A DNA stretch of 64,000 bases, taken from positions 186,001 through 250,000 of the forward strand of contig NZ_JALHAG010000012.1 of NCBI RefSeq assembly GCF_022819085.1, in the 5' to 3' direction. Below, piece by piece: positions 16,384 to 24,796 of this stretch; the first letter of the stretch is position 1, and each line of letters opens with the position of its first letter. Under the pieces are notes generated by a model, which was given only the letters and a program-made list of their open reading frames with translations, was not told where the DNA came from and searched no databases. This stretch comes from Planococcus ruber. Its GTDB lineage: Bacteria > Bacillota > Bacilli > Bacillales_A > Planococcaceae. Made by a program: the position numbers and the translations under genes.

Positions 16384-17775
16384 ATGGAAAAAGTGAAGAA
16401 AAGGCGTTTTGAAATGCCGGATGCGTTTGTCATCATCTTTGCAATTTTATTGCTGGCGGTTCTTTTGACTTACATTGTACCTGCTGGAGAATTTCAGCGG
16501 GAAGAAGTGGATGGCCGCAATATTGTAATAGAAGGAACTTATGAACGCATCGAGAACGATCCAACGACGCTGCTGTCGATTTTCACTTCGATTCAGCAAG
16601 GCTTGGTCGATTCGGCACCGATTATTTTCATGGTGTTGATCATTGGCGGTGCGGTCGGGGTTATTGATCATACCGGTGCCATCAATTCGGGCGTCAACGC
16701 ATTGATTGGCCGCGCGAAAAACCAGAAATACGTGCTGGTTGCTGCGTTTATCATGATTTTCGCTATGATGGATTTTGTCGGCATTAGCGGAAATGCCATT
16801 ATTGCTTTTATTCCGATTGGGATTATTTTAGCCAGGGCACTGAAACTGGATCCGATCATCGGTGTCGCGATGGTGTATCTCGGGCAGTACGTCGGCGTTG
16901 CAACGGGGACGTTCGATCCGGTCATCACGGGGCTTGCTCAATCGATTGCGGAATTGCCGCTGTTTTCTGGCTGGCACTTGCGGCTGACAGCCTTCTTTAT
17001 TTTGTTGGTTATTACAATGACGTACATATTGCTTTATGTAAAACGCATCAGCAAAGATCCGTCTAAGAGCATCATCAAGTTTTCGGAGACGGATGGAACA
17101 GATCAACCAAAAGTGGAAGAATTCGGGCCGTTTACCGGCCGCCACAAATTGGTGCTTCTCACATCATTATTATTTATGGCATTTTTCATTTACGGTGTGT
17201 TCCAGTTTGAATGGAGTACGAACGAATTGGCCGGAATTTTCATCATGATGTCGATTGCGGCAGCGATTGTCGGGCGCCTCAGAATGAACGAATACGTACA
17301 AGTCTTCATCAAAGGGGCTCAAGGAATTGTCTACGGAGCGCTCGTTATTGGACTGGCACGAGCGGTCGTAATTGTCCTCGAGAACGGCAAAGTGCTTGAT
17401 ACGATCGTCAATACAGCCTTTATCCCGATGGCGGAGCTTCCGCTGTTTCTCGCAGCAATCGCCATGTTCATCTTCAATTTGCTGTTCAATCTGATCATCA
17501 CATCGGGCACGGGCCAAGCTGCGATCGTCATGCCGTTCATGGTGCCGCTTGCAGATATGCTGGATATTACACGGCAGACAGCCGTCCTTGCCTTTAAACT
17601 TGGTGACGGTACGACAAATATCATTGCGCCGACTTCCGGAATTTTGATGGCGGTTCTCGCTGTCGGGAAAATTCCATATTCAAAATGGTTTAAGTTTGTC
17701 TTGCCGCTTATGCTGCTGTGGACAGTTGTCGGCATTGCTATGGTCGGCATTGCCGTCCTTACCGGCTATCAATAA
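16384..17775 (+). CDS. YfcC family permease (C4-dicarboxylate/amino-acid-like anion permease)
   Basis: The 463-residue protein has about twelve membrane helices. The N-terminal LLTYIVPAGEFQR, the DFVGISGNAIIAFIPIGI stretch, and SGTGQAA and DGTTNIIAPTSGILMAVL near the C-terminus are hallmarks of the YfcC family in the DcuC/ArcD superfamily. Members are thought to move amino acids, peptides or dicarboxylates. The start at ATG 16384 has AAAGGAGAAGGAG. The gene is followed 25 bp later by an M20 peptidase, a pairing that suggests uptake of a peptide-like or N-acyl amino acid substrate. Confidence 0.88.
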   Translation: MEKVKKRRFEMPDAFVIIFAILLLAVLLTYIVPAGEFQREEVDGRNIVIEGTYERIENDPTTLLSIFTSIQQGLVDSAPIIFMVLIIGGAVGVIDHTGAINSGVNALIGRAKNQKYVLVAAFIMIFAMMDFVGISGNAIIAFIPIGIILARALKLDPIIGVAMVYLGQYVGVATGTFDPVITGLAQSIAELPLFSGWHLRLTAFFILLVITMTYILLYVKRISKDPSKSIIKFSETDGTDQPKVEEFGPFTGRHKLVLLTSLLFMAFFIYGVFQFEWSTNELAGIFIMMSIAAAIVGRLRMNEYVQVFIKGAQGIVYGALVIGLARAVVIVLENGKVLDTIVNTAFIPMAELPLFLAAIAMFIFNLLFNLIITSGTGQAAIVMPFMVPLADMLDITRQTAVLAFKLGDGTTNIIAPTSGILMAVLAVGKIPYSKWFKFVLPLMLLWTVVGIAMVGIAVLTGYQ

Positions 17776-17800
17776 ATCGAAAAAGAAAGAAGGGCTACCG

Positions 17801-18925
17801 ATGGATTCAGTGTTGAGGTATATGGAAGAACACCAAAAAGAAATATTGGAAGACATCCGTTATTTGGTGGAAAGCGATTCGCCTTCACTTGATAAGGAAA
17901 CAACTGACCGCTGCGGAATGCGCATCCAGGAATTGCTGGAACGCCATATCGGCAAACAGGCAGAAGTGATTCCGGAAAAAGAATACGGGAATCACTACAA
18001 GCTGGAAGTTGGTGAAGGGGAAGAATCGGTCCTTATCCTCTCCCATTTTGACACAGTGTGGGACCCGGGCGAGCTGCCATACCGGTTGGAAGGGGATACC
18101 GCCTACGGACCAGGCATCCTCGACATGAAAGGCGGTTTGGTCCAAGGGATTTGGGCGTTGAAGGCGATCAAAGAACTTGGACTTCCGCTGCAGAAGAAAA
18201 TCGTCTACTTGTTTACGAGCGAAGAAGAAATCGGCAGTCCGTCTTCAAGAGACGTCATCCGCCGTACAGCTGAAGGATGCAGCGCAGCTCTTGTAACCGA
18301 GCCCCCTGTCGTCGGAACCGGTGCGCTGAAAACTGCGCGCAAAGGATCTGCCCGCTACACAATCCGCTTTACCGGAAAATCCGCCCATGCAGGAAACAGC
18401 CATCACGAAGGCGCCAATGCACTGCGTGCTGCGGCACGTGCGGTCGAGTATTTGGAGTCGCAGACGGATTACGAAAAAGGCACGACCATCAATATCGGAT
18501 TGGTCAAAGGCGGCGGCAAACTGAATGTCGTGCCGGACAGCGCAGAAATCGGTGTGGACGTTCGGGCCACTTCGACCAGCGAACAGGAGCGAATTGAGAA
18601 GCTGATCCGCGGGTTGAAGCCGTTTTTAGAAGGTACGGAACTTGCGGTAGAAGGGGACATTTCACGCCCGCCGATGGAACGTACCGAACAAACTGCCCGG
18701 CTTGTTGAAATGGCGAAGGCAGCCGGAGCTGAACTTGGCTTGGAGCTTGATGAGGCATCGGTCGGCGGGGCGAGTGACGGCAATATCACCGCGGCTATGG
18801 GCATTCCGACAATTGACGGTTTAGGTGCGCTAGGTGTCGGAATCCATGCACGCAACGAACAAATCGTCATTTCGGAACTGCCGAAGCGGGCGGCCCTTAT
18901 CGCAAAATTGTTAGTGAAAATGTAG
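17801..18925 (+). CDS. M20 family metallopeptidase (carboxypeptidase G2-like)
   Basis: The 374-residue cytosolic zinc hydrolase shows SHFDTVW (first His ligand, Asp), GPGILDMKGG (bridging Asp), TSEEEIGS (catalytic Glu pair), the lid-domain motif GKSAHAGN and a C-terminal GIHARNE His. This is the M20A/CPG2 pattern, which removes C-terminal Glu or cuts N-acyl amino acids. The start at 17801 follows AGAAGGG; the longer upstream frame overlaps the permease and is not used. It is co-transcribed with the YfcC permease, so it probably processes what that permease imports. Confidence 0.88.
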   Translation: MDSVLRYMEEHQKEILEDIRYLVESDSPSLDKETTDRCGMRIQELLERHIGKQAEVIPEKEYGNHYKLEVGEGEESVLILSHFDTVWDPGELPYRLEGDTAYGPGILDMKGGLVQGIWALKAIKELGLPLQKKIVYLFTSEEEIGSPSSRDVIRRTAEGCSAALVTEPPVVGTGALKTARKGSARYTIRFTGKSAHAGNSHHEGANALRAAARAVEYLESQTDYEKGTTINIGLVKGGGKLNVVPDSAEIGVDVRATSTSEQERIEKLIRGLKPFLEGTELAVEGDISRPPMERTEQTARLVEMAKAAGAELGLELDEASVGGASDGNITAAMGIPTIDGLGALGVGIHARNEQIVISELPKRAALIAKLLVKM

Positions 18926-18937
18926 AAAGATTTGCCA

Positions 18938-18975
18938 GGCACAGTGGAACTATTTTCCGCTGTGCTTTTTCTTTT
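18938..18975 (+). terminator. Intrinsic terminator
   Basis: GGCACAG-GG / CC-CTGTGC followed by TTTTTCTTTTT closes the permease-peptidase operon. Confidence 0.8.
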
Positions 18976-19053
18976 TACATTTTTAGGAGAAGCTGTCCTT
19001 TCGTTTGGGAACTCGGTATACTTGAACCAAGAACAGTACAGGAGGCGGATGCG

Positions 19054-19776
19054 TTGGGTTTATTTGATAAATTAGGCCTTTTCAAAAAGCCGGAGAAAGA
19101 AGAGAAAATCAGCGGAATCGATCTAAAGAAAAAATCGGCAACGATTGTGCTTGAAAAGAAAAAGCTGACCGGAGTCAAAGCAAGAGTCGGTGTGGTCCTC
19201 GACATTTCCGGGTCCATGAGAAGATTGTACAAAGAAGGCGTTGTGCAGGAAGTGGTCGAGCGGGTGCTCGCAGTCGCGAGCCAGTTCGATGACGACGGTG
19301 AGTTGGATGTCTGGGTGTACGACAACGAATTTTCCCGGTTGCCGGCAGCGACTGAAGCCACTTTCATGGGCTACGTGGAAAAGAACATCCTGTCGAATAG
19401 CGGCGTCCATAAATTTGGCCGCAACGATGAGCCGAAAGTGATGGAAGATGTGATCCGCAAGTATACGAAGCAGGATCCGAGCGATGAGCCGGTGTTTCTG
19501 GTGTTCATCAATGACGGCGGATGCAAATCCGGCATCAAGAAATTCATCGTGGAGTCCTCGGACAAGCCGATTTTCTGGCAGTTTGTCGGCATTGGCGATT
19601 CGAATTTCGATGTTTTGCGGCGGCTGGACACGATGGGCGGCCGGGTCGTCGACAATGCGAACTTCTTCCATGTGGACGATATCAGCCAAGTGTCGGACGA
19701 GGAATTATACAATCAGCTGCTGAACGAATTTCCGATGTGGCTGAAAGAAGCGAAAGACAAAGGGATTTTAAAGTAA
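19054..19776 (+). CDS. TerF-like von Willebrand A domain protein
   Basis: The 240-residue cytosolic protein is one vWA domain. The lead GIDLKKKSATIVLEKKK is followed by VVLDISGSM, an intact MIDAS DxSGS (about residues 50-54), then DVWVYDNEF (about 90) and the late VFINDGG (about 152). The lead sequence and vWA order resemble the C-terminal domain of TerF in tellurite/stress ter systems, but no terC, terD or toxic-anion gene is next to it. The TTG start lies eight bases after AGGAGG. Role unknown; metal-dependent protein binding is likely. Confidence 0.83.
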   Translation: MGLFDKLGLFKKPEKEEKISGIDLKKKSATIVLEKKKLTGVKARVGVVLDISGSMRRLYKEGVVQEVVERVLAVASQFDDDGELDVWVYDNEFSRLPAATEATFMGYVEKNILSNSGVHKFGRNDEPKVMEDVIRKYTKQDPSDEPVFLVFINDGGCKSGIKKFIVESSDKPIFWQFVGIGDSNFDVLRRLDTMGGRVVDNANFFHVDDISQVSDEELYNQLLNEFPMWLKEAKDKGILK

Positions 19777-19866
19777 AGCATTCGGTTTACAAAAGCCCGC
19801 CCCGTTGATATATTGAGCGTGAACCGAACGATTTTCAAATACGCATAAGGGAAAGAGGTTGGACAA

Positions 19867-20376
19867 ATGGATGTGAAATTTCCGATTGGAAAATTAGAAG
19901 TTCCTGAACATGTGAAAGCGGAAGATCTGAATGGATGGTTCGAAAAAATCGAAAGCTATACCACGCGCCTTCGCGAAACGGTAGATTCGTTAACTGATGA
20001 GCAGCTGGGCAAAAGGTACAGAGAAGGCAGTTGGACAATCCGCCAACTCGTGCACCATATTGCGGATTCCCAGCTGAATATGTATCAGCGCCTGCGACTC
20101 GCATTGACGGACGACAATCCGGCCGTTCCGGCTTTTGACCAGGAAAAATGGGCGGAGCTTCCCGACAATGAATTGCCGGTGGAAAGTTCAATTCGAATGC
20201 TCGAGGGGCTGAACGAACGGATCGTGGCACTTGGGAAGCACGTGACGGAAGATCAATTGAAGCGCGTTTTCACTCAAGAAACTAATGGTGAGATCAGTGT
20301 CGCGACCAAACTTGCAAAGCTGTGCTGGCATGAAGAGCATCATTTGGCACATATTAAAATAGCGTTGGAAAACTGA
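19867..20376 (+). CDS. yfiT: YfiT/BstA family DinB-type putative metal-dependent transferase
   Basis: The 169-residue four-helix DinB-fold protein keeps three metal-ligand histidines: H in LVHHIADS (about 58-63) and the HEEHHLAH cluster (about 155-162). The opening KFPIGKLEVPEHV and GSWTIRQLVHH match Bacillus YfiT. Relatives include bacillithiol S-transferases that join bacillithiol to electrophiles; activity here is inferred from family. It stands alone between the vWA gene and a terminator. Confidence 0.88.
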   Translation: MDVKFPIGKLEVPEHVKAEDLNGWFEKIESYTTRLRETVDSLTDEQLGKRYREGSWTIRQLVHHIADSQLNMYQRLRLALTDDNPAVPAFDQEKWAELPDNELPVESSIRMLEGLNERIVALGKHVTEDQLKRVFTQETNGEISVATKLAKLCWHEEHHLAHIKIALEN

Positions 20377-20387
20377 ATGGGACGGAG

Positions 20388-20420
20388 AAGCACACCTGTA
20401 AAAAAGCAGGTGTGCTTTTT
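20388..20420 (+). terminator. Intrinsic terminator
   Basis: AAGCACACCTG / CAGGTGTGCTTTTT hairpin after the yfiT-like gene. Confidence 0.9.
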
Positions 20421-20484
20421 ATCTTCTCTATCGTGTTTTGCCGCCAAGCCTATTAGGGAAGAGAGAAGGAAGGAGGGATTACGA

Positions 20485-21471
20485 ATGAATTCTTTTAAAG
20501 CGATTGTGGTGAACGAAAAGGAAGGCGAACTGGCTTACGGAGTGGAGCAAATTGGGGAAGGCCAATTGTCGAAAGGCGAAGTCTTCATCAAAGTGGCGTA
20601 TTCTTCGATCAATTATAAAGACATGCTGGCGGTGCAGAAAAACGGCGGCGTGATCCGGAACTATCCGATGATTCCGGGAATCGATTTGAGCGGCACGGTG
20701 GTGCGTTCGGAAGATTCCCGTTTTACAGAAGGGCAGGAAGTGATCGTTACCGGTTTTGAAATGGGGATGAGCCATACCGGTGGATTCGCTGAGTATGCGC
20801 GGATTCCAGCCGATTGGGTGGTGCCGTTGCCGGAGCAGTTAAGCTTACGGGATGCGATGGTTTTCGGGACAGCCGGATTCACAGCGGCCCTGTCGATATT
20901 GGCGCTGGAGAAAGCGGGGATGGACCCGGCGAACAATCCGAAAGTTCTCGTGACCGGTTCAACTGGCGGCGTCGGAAGCATTGCCGTACAGATGCTCGCG
21001 AAAATCGGCTACGGGAACATTACGGCATTGGTCCGGAAAGACCATCAGGCAGAGGTGGCCAAATCACTCGGTGCCCATACTGTCATTTTCCCGGATGAGT
21101 TGGGCGAGCTGAAAAAGCCATTGAATAAACAAAAATTCGATTTTGTATTGGATACAGTCGGAGGCGATGTGACGTCTGTCTTGATTCCGCAAATTTCCTA
21201 CGGCGGCAGCATCAGCACTTGCGGAATGGCTGCCGGCGTCGAACTGAAGACAACGGTCCTGCCGTTTATCCTAAGAGGAATCAATCTGCTCGGCATCGAT
21301 TCCGTAAACGTGCCGATTGAAAAGCGCGCTCCGATTTGGGAAAAAATCGCAACGGATTGGAATATTGCCGGCACAACTTTGGTGGATGAAGTATCGCTTG
21401 AAGAAGTGCCCAAAACCATTGATGCCTTGAAAAACGGAGAGCATTTAGGCCGGACGATTGTAAACTGCTAA
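20485..21471 (+). CDS. YhdH/YhfP family quinone-type oxidoreductase (AcuI-like)
   Basis: The 328-residue zinc-free medium-chain reductase has YSSINYKDMLA (about 36), GIDLSGTVV (about 61), VTGSTGGVGSIAVQML (NADPH Rossmann loop, about 153) and a C-terminal HLGRTIV. This is the YhdH/YhfP family that includes acrylyl-CoA reductase AcuI. The start at ATG 20485 follows GGAAGGAGGG; the frame before it overlaps the preceding gene's terminator. It is followed 27 bp later by a TspO/MBR-like gene and may be co-transcribed with it. The physiological substrate is unknown. Confidence 0.88.
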   Translation: MNSFKAIVVNEKEGELAYGVEQIGEGQLSKGEVFIKVAYSSINYKDMLAVQKNGGVIRNYPMIPGIDLSGTVVRSEDSRFTEGQEVIVTGFEMGMSHTGGFAEYARIPADWVVPLPEQLSLRDAMVFGTAGFTAALSILALEKAGMDPANNPKVLVTGSTGGVGSIAVQMLAKIGYGNITALVRKDHQAEVAKSLGAHTVIFPDELGELKKPLNKQKFDFVLDTVGGDVTSVLIPQISYGGSISTCGMAAGVELKTTVLPFILRGINLLGIDSVNVPIEKRAPIWEKIATDWNIAGTTLVDEVSLEEVPKTIDALKNGEHLGRTIVNC

Positions 21472-21498
21472 TCATAAATAAGAAAGGATGGAGCTATT

Positions 21499-22308
21499 GT
21501 GACAGATCAAATGTTGAAAAAAACGCAATTGTTTGCAGTATTGAATCTGGTATTTTATTTTTTGACGCTCGGCGTAAATTATCTCGGTTCGTCCGGCTTC
21601 TTTAATGGACAGAGCCAAGGGGACATTTCCGACCAGTATTTGACCTTGATTTCCCCGGCGCCATTTACGTTTTCGATTTGGGGCGTTATTTATAGTCTGC
21701 TGTTCATTACGTTAGCGTATCTCTTCATCAAGCGGAAACAGCGGAACGTCAGCGAACTGATCTTGCTGATTTCGCCCTGGTTTATCTTGAGTTCCATTTT
21801 TAATATGGCGTGGATTGTGGCGTTTTCCTATGAACGCCTCGGCATCTCGACGCTGTTGATCATCGGTATGCTGTTTTCCTTGCTCGTCATCATCGGGAAG
21901 ATCTATACGCACCGCTTTGAAGTGCCATCGACACTTGCAGGTCTTAGTTTTACCCTCTACTGTGCATGGGTGACGATTGCGACCGTCGTCAACACTTCAC
22001 TGCTATTGGTGCAGCTGGAATGGAACGGCTTCGGCATTTCCTATTCGGTATGGACCTTGATCATTCTTGTGGTAGCAATCGCATTTGTCTTGATTTACAT
22101 CTCCCGGTACAAAAATGCGGCTTATCCGCTGCCGTTGGCCTGGGCATTCTTCGGCATCTATGGCTCGTATAACAGCGGACGCGTCGATCCGGAGCTTTCA
22201 ACGGCCATCCAAGGGCTTTTGATTGCAGGCATCGTGATTTTCCTGATCGCCGCCATTTATCGATTCATCAAGAACGGAAATTCCCTTTTCCTAAAACACG
22301 CGCGGTAA
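21499..22308 (+). CDS. TspO/MBR-related membrane protein
   Basis: The 269-residue protein has about eight membrane segments. The APFTFSIWGVIY motif (about residues 54-65), the FNMAWIVAF segment and repeated Trp-rich helices match the enlarged tryptophan-rich TspO/MBR-like group of Firmicutes. Known TspO proteins bind porphyrins; function in this longer branch is unknown. The start is GTG with AAAGGATGGAG upstream. It may share a transcript with the oxidoreductase before it. Confidence 0.78.
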   Translation: MTDQMLKKTQLFAVLNLVFYFLTLGVNYLGSSGFFNGQSQGDISDQYLTLISPAPFTFSIWGVIYSLLFITLAYLFIKRKQRNVSELILLISPWFILSSIFNMAWIVAFSYERLGISTLLIIGMLFSLLVIIGKIYTHRFEVPSTLAGLSFTLYCAWVTIATVVNTSLLLVQLEWNGFGISYSVWTLIILVVAIAFVLIYISRYKNAAYPLPLAWAFFGIYGSYNSGRVDPELSTAIQGLLIAGIVIFLIAAIYRFIKNGNSLFLKHAR

Positions 22309-22323
22309 AAGCATATTGCGAAT

Positions 22324-22357
22324 CAAACAGGCATAAGGTTCTTGTGCCTGTTTTGTT
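22324..22357 (+). terminator. Intrinsic terminator
   Basis: AAACAGGCA / TGCCTGTTTTG hairpin with a short T-tract. Confidence 0.8.
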
Positions 22358-22452
22358 TATGGAAAGAAAGCCATTCGTTTATCTCCATTGGCAAAGGGTA
22401 AATAGGAATTGTGATTTCCTTTAAACCCATTTCCTAAAAGAGGTGTTCAATC

Positions 22453-23436
22453 ATGAAAAACGAATTGACGATAAAGAACAAACTTGGACTCGGAACTGCG
22501 CCGCTCGGCAATATGTTCAGAGAAGTTCCGGAAGAGGAGGCGCTTGAGACGATCCGTTCTGCTTGGGACGCTGGCATCCGCTATTTTGATACAGCGCCGT
22601 TCTACGGGGCGGGACTTGCTGAAATGCGGCTCGGGGAAGTGTTGTCCACTTACAACCGCGATGAATTTATCTTGAGCTCGAAAGTCGGCCGAATCATCCT
22701 CGATGAAAAGGAAGAAAAAGAAGGGCTGTTTGAAGATGGCCGGCAAAATAAAATCAAGACGGATTACACCGAGGACGGCACGTTGAAATCGATCGAAGAC
22801 AGCTTGAAGCGCTTGAAAACTGATCGCCTCGATATGGTTTTCGTCCACGATCTGTCTCCCGACTTTTTAGGGGACGAGTGGATTACAAAGTTTGACGAAG
22901 CGCGCCGCGGAGCTTTTAAAGTGCTGGATCGCCTTAGAGATGAAGGGGTCATTAAAGCATGGGGGCTCGGCGTCAATACGACAACGCCGATCGAAGTAGC
23001 GCTTGAACTGGAAGAAGCCCACCCGGATTTGAGTTTATCTGCGACCCAATATACGATCCTCCAGCATGAACGGGCGCTTGAACGTATGATGCCGCTCGCG
23101 CTTGAAAAAGAAGGCGGGCTGATCATTGGCGGTTCCTTCAACTCCGGTGCTTTGTTTGGCGGAGATTATTTTGACTACAAAGAAATCACGCCTGAACAGA
23201 AAAAGAAAGTCGAGCACTTTACAGAAGTCGCCAAAAACCACGGCGTAAATTTAAAAGATGCAGCGATCCAGTTCTCCACAGCACACCCAGCTGTGAAAGC
23301 TGTCGTAACGGGTTCTACACGGCCGGACCGTATCAAGGAAGACCTGCAGGCATTGAACGCGACGATTCCCGCTGCGTTCTGGGAAGAGCTGCTTGAAGCG
23401 AAGCTGATTTCTCCAAAAGCGGTCTTGCCAAAATAA
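22453..23436 (+). CDS. Aldo/keto reductase
   Basis: The 327-residue TIM-barrel NADPH oxidoreductase has GTAPLGNMF at the start, the catalytic DTAPFYG (Asp and Tyr near residues 40-45), the Lys of LSSKVG (near 75), FVHDLSPD (His near 130) and the late GSTRPDRIKEDL cofactor loop. It is closest in style to D-threo-aldose/fucose or pyridoxal dehydrogenase-like reductases, but the substrate is not fixed by sequence. It is monocistronic with an AAGAGGTG ribosome site. Confidence 0.88.
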   Translation: MKNELTIKNKLGLGTAPLGNMFREVPEEEALETIRSAWDAGIRYFDTAPFYGAGLAEMRLGEVLSTYNRDEFILSSKVGRIILDEKEEKEGLFEDGRQNKIKTDYTEDGTLKSIEDSLKRLKTDRLDMVFVHDLSPDFLGDEWITKFDEARRGAFKVLDRLRDEGVIKAWGLGVNTTTPIEVALELEEAHPDLSLSATQYTILQHERALERMMPLALEKEGGLIIGGSFNSGALFGGDYFDYKEITPEQKKKVEHFTEVAKNHGVNLKDAAIQFSTAHPAVKAVVTGSTRPDRIKEDLQALNATIPAAFWEELLEAKLISPKAVLPK

Positions 23437-23449
23437 ACACTTCATGAAA

Positions 23450-23497
23450 AAAGGAGAAGGAATCCGAAATGGCATCTGTGCCTTTCGGGTTTCTTTT
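23450..23497 (+). terminator. Intrinsic terminator
   Basis: An imperfect long stem (AAGGAA.CCGAAA.GGCA with its complement) is followed by TTTT. Confidence 0.7.
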
Positions 23498-23599
23498 ATG
23501 GTTGGAAAATCCGTTATTACGTAAGCTAGAATTCTTGTAGTCGAGAAGCGCCTATGCTAATTTGGATAAATGAGCCAAAAGAAAAGGGGAATACAATAG

Positions 23600-24736
23600 A
23601 TGAAACCAGAATTCAATGCATTATTCGAAGAAATCACATTGCCGAACGGCGTCGTTTTGAATGACCGCTTAGGCGTTGCACCGATGACAACATACTCAGG
23701 AAATCCGGATGGCACCGTATCAGATGAAGAACTGCTTTACTATCGCCGCCGCTCGAATATCGGCAGCCTGTTCATCACTGCCTGCATCGCTGTTTCAGAG
23801 AACGGCATCGCGTTCCCTGGGCAATTCATTGCGTTCGAAGAAGAATTGATTATGCCTCGCTTAAAGCAATTGGCGGCTGAAATGAAAGCCAACGGCAATA
23901 AAGCCATCCTGCAAATGCAGCACGGCGGACGCCAAGGGCAGCCGGAATTGATCAAAGCCAATGAAACGGTCGCACCAAGTTCTGTAGGCGGGACGCCTGA
24001 AAAAGCGGCACCCCGCGAGTTGACGGCGGAAGAAATTACGGACATCATCCGTGACTTCGGCGAAACGACGCGCCGTGCAATCGAAGCCGGATTTGACGGC
24101 GTTGAAATTCACGGAGCGAATACGTATCTGCTCCAGCAATTTGTCTCGGAAGCAACCAATCGCCGGGAAGACGAGTGGGGCGGCAGCTTTGAGAACCGCT
24201 TGAAATTCCCGCTTGCTGTGCTGGCGGAAGTGAAACGCGTCGCAGCAGAATTCGGAAATGAAGAATTCATCATCGGCTACCGGTTGTCTCCGGAGGAATA
24301 CAGCGATTTGGGTGTTGGCTATACGATTGAAGAAACAAAAGTCCTGACTGAGAAGTTAATCGAAGGCGGCATCCACTATTTGCACGTATCGTTGATGGAT
24401 TATAAAAAACGTCCGCATAACGAAGCGATTGAAGGAACAATCGTTGAGATCCTGGCGAAGCAAATTGCAGGCCGCGTGGCGTTCGTCGTTGTCGGAAACA
24501 TAAGAAAACCGGAAGACGCCGTTGCAGCACTTAAAGAAGGCGCGGATATTGTCGTGATGGGCCGCCAAGCATTGGTTGATCCGGAATGGACGGAAAAAGT
24601 GAAACAAGGAAAAGAAGACGAGATTTTCCACAGTGTTCCAAAAGAGCGCAAAGGCAAGCTCGATATCCCGGGACCGCTTTGGCAGTTGATGTCGATGTAC
24701 AAAATGGTCGAAATCGAAGAAGAAGTGAACGTTTAA
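23600..24736 (+). CDS. Old-yellow-enzyme family NADH-dependent flavin oxidoreductase
   Basis: The 378-residue FMN TIM barrel shows VAPMTTYSG (FMN loop, about 27), LQMQHGGRQ (about 104), GFDGVEIHGANTYLLQQF (catalytic His/Asn pair, about 165) and VVGNIRKPED with the phosphate-binding VVMGRQAL near residue 315. Relatives reduce activated alkenes, nitro compounds or quinones with NAD(P)H. There is no C-terminal 4Fe-4S extension, so it is the short YqjM-like or yeast OYE-like form. It is monocistronic. Confidence 0.9.
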   Translation: MKPEFNALFEEITLPNGVVLNDRLGVAPMTTYSGNPDGTVSDEELLYYRRRSNIGSLFITACIAVSENGIAFPGQFIAFEEELIMPRLKQLAAEMKANGNKAILQMQHGGRQGQPELIKANETVAPSSVGGTPEKAAPRELTAEEITDIIRDFGETTRRAIEAGFDGVEIHGANTYLLQQFVSEATNRREDEWGGSFENRLKFPLAVLAEVKRVAAEFGNEEFIIGYRLSPEEYSDLGVGYTIEETKVLTEKLIEGGIHYLHVSLMDYKKRPHNEAIEGTIVEILAKQIAGRVAFVVVGNIRKPEDAVAALKEGADIVVMGRQALVDPEWTEKVKQGKEDEIFHSVPKERKGKLDIPGPLWQLMSMYKMVEIEEEVNV

Positions 24737-24754
24737 TTTTTGATAACTTTCAAA

Positions 24755-24796
24755 ACAAGAGGCAAGCGCCATTTTTTCAGCGCTTGCCTCTTTTAT
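24755..24796. terminator. Bidirectional intrinsic terminator
   Basis: AAGAGGCAAGCGC / GCGCTTGCCTCTTTT stem between convergent genes. Confidence 0.9.

Noticed and set aside
20377..20484. Upstream extension of the YhdH/YhfP ORF
   Set aside because: It overlaps an intrinsic terminator and lacks a ribosome site; GGAAGGAGGG fixes the start at 20485.
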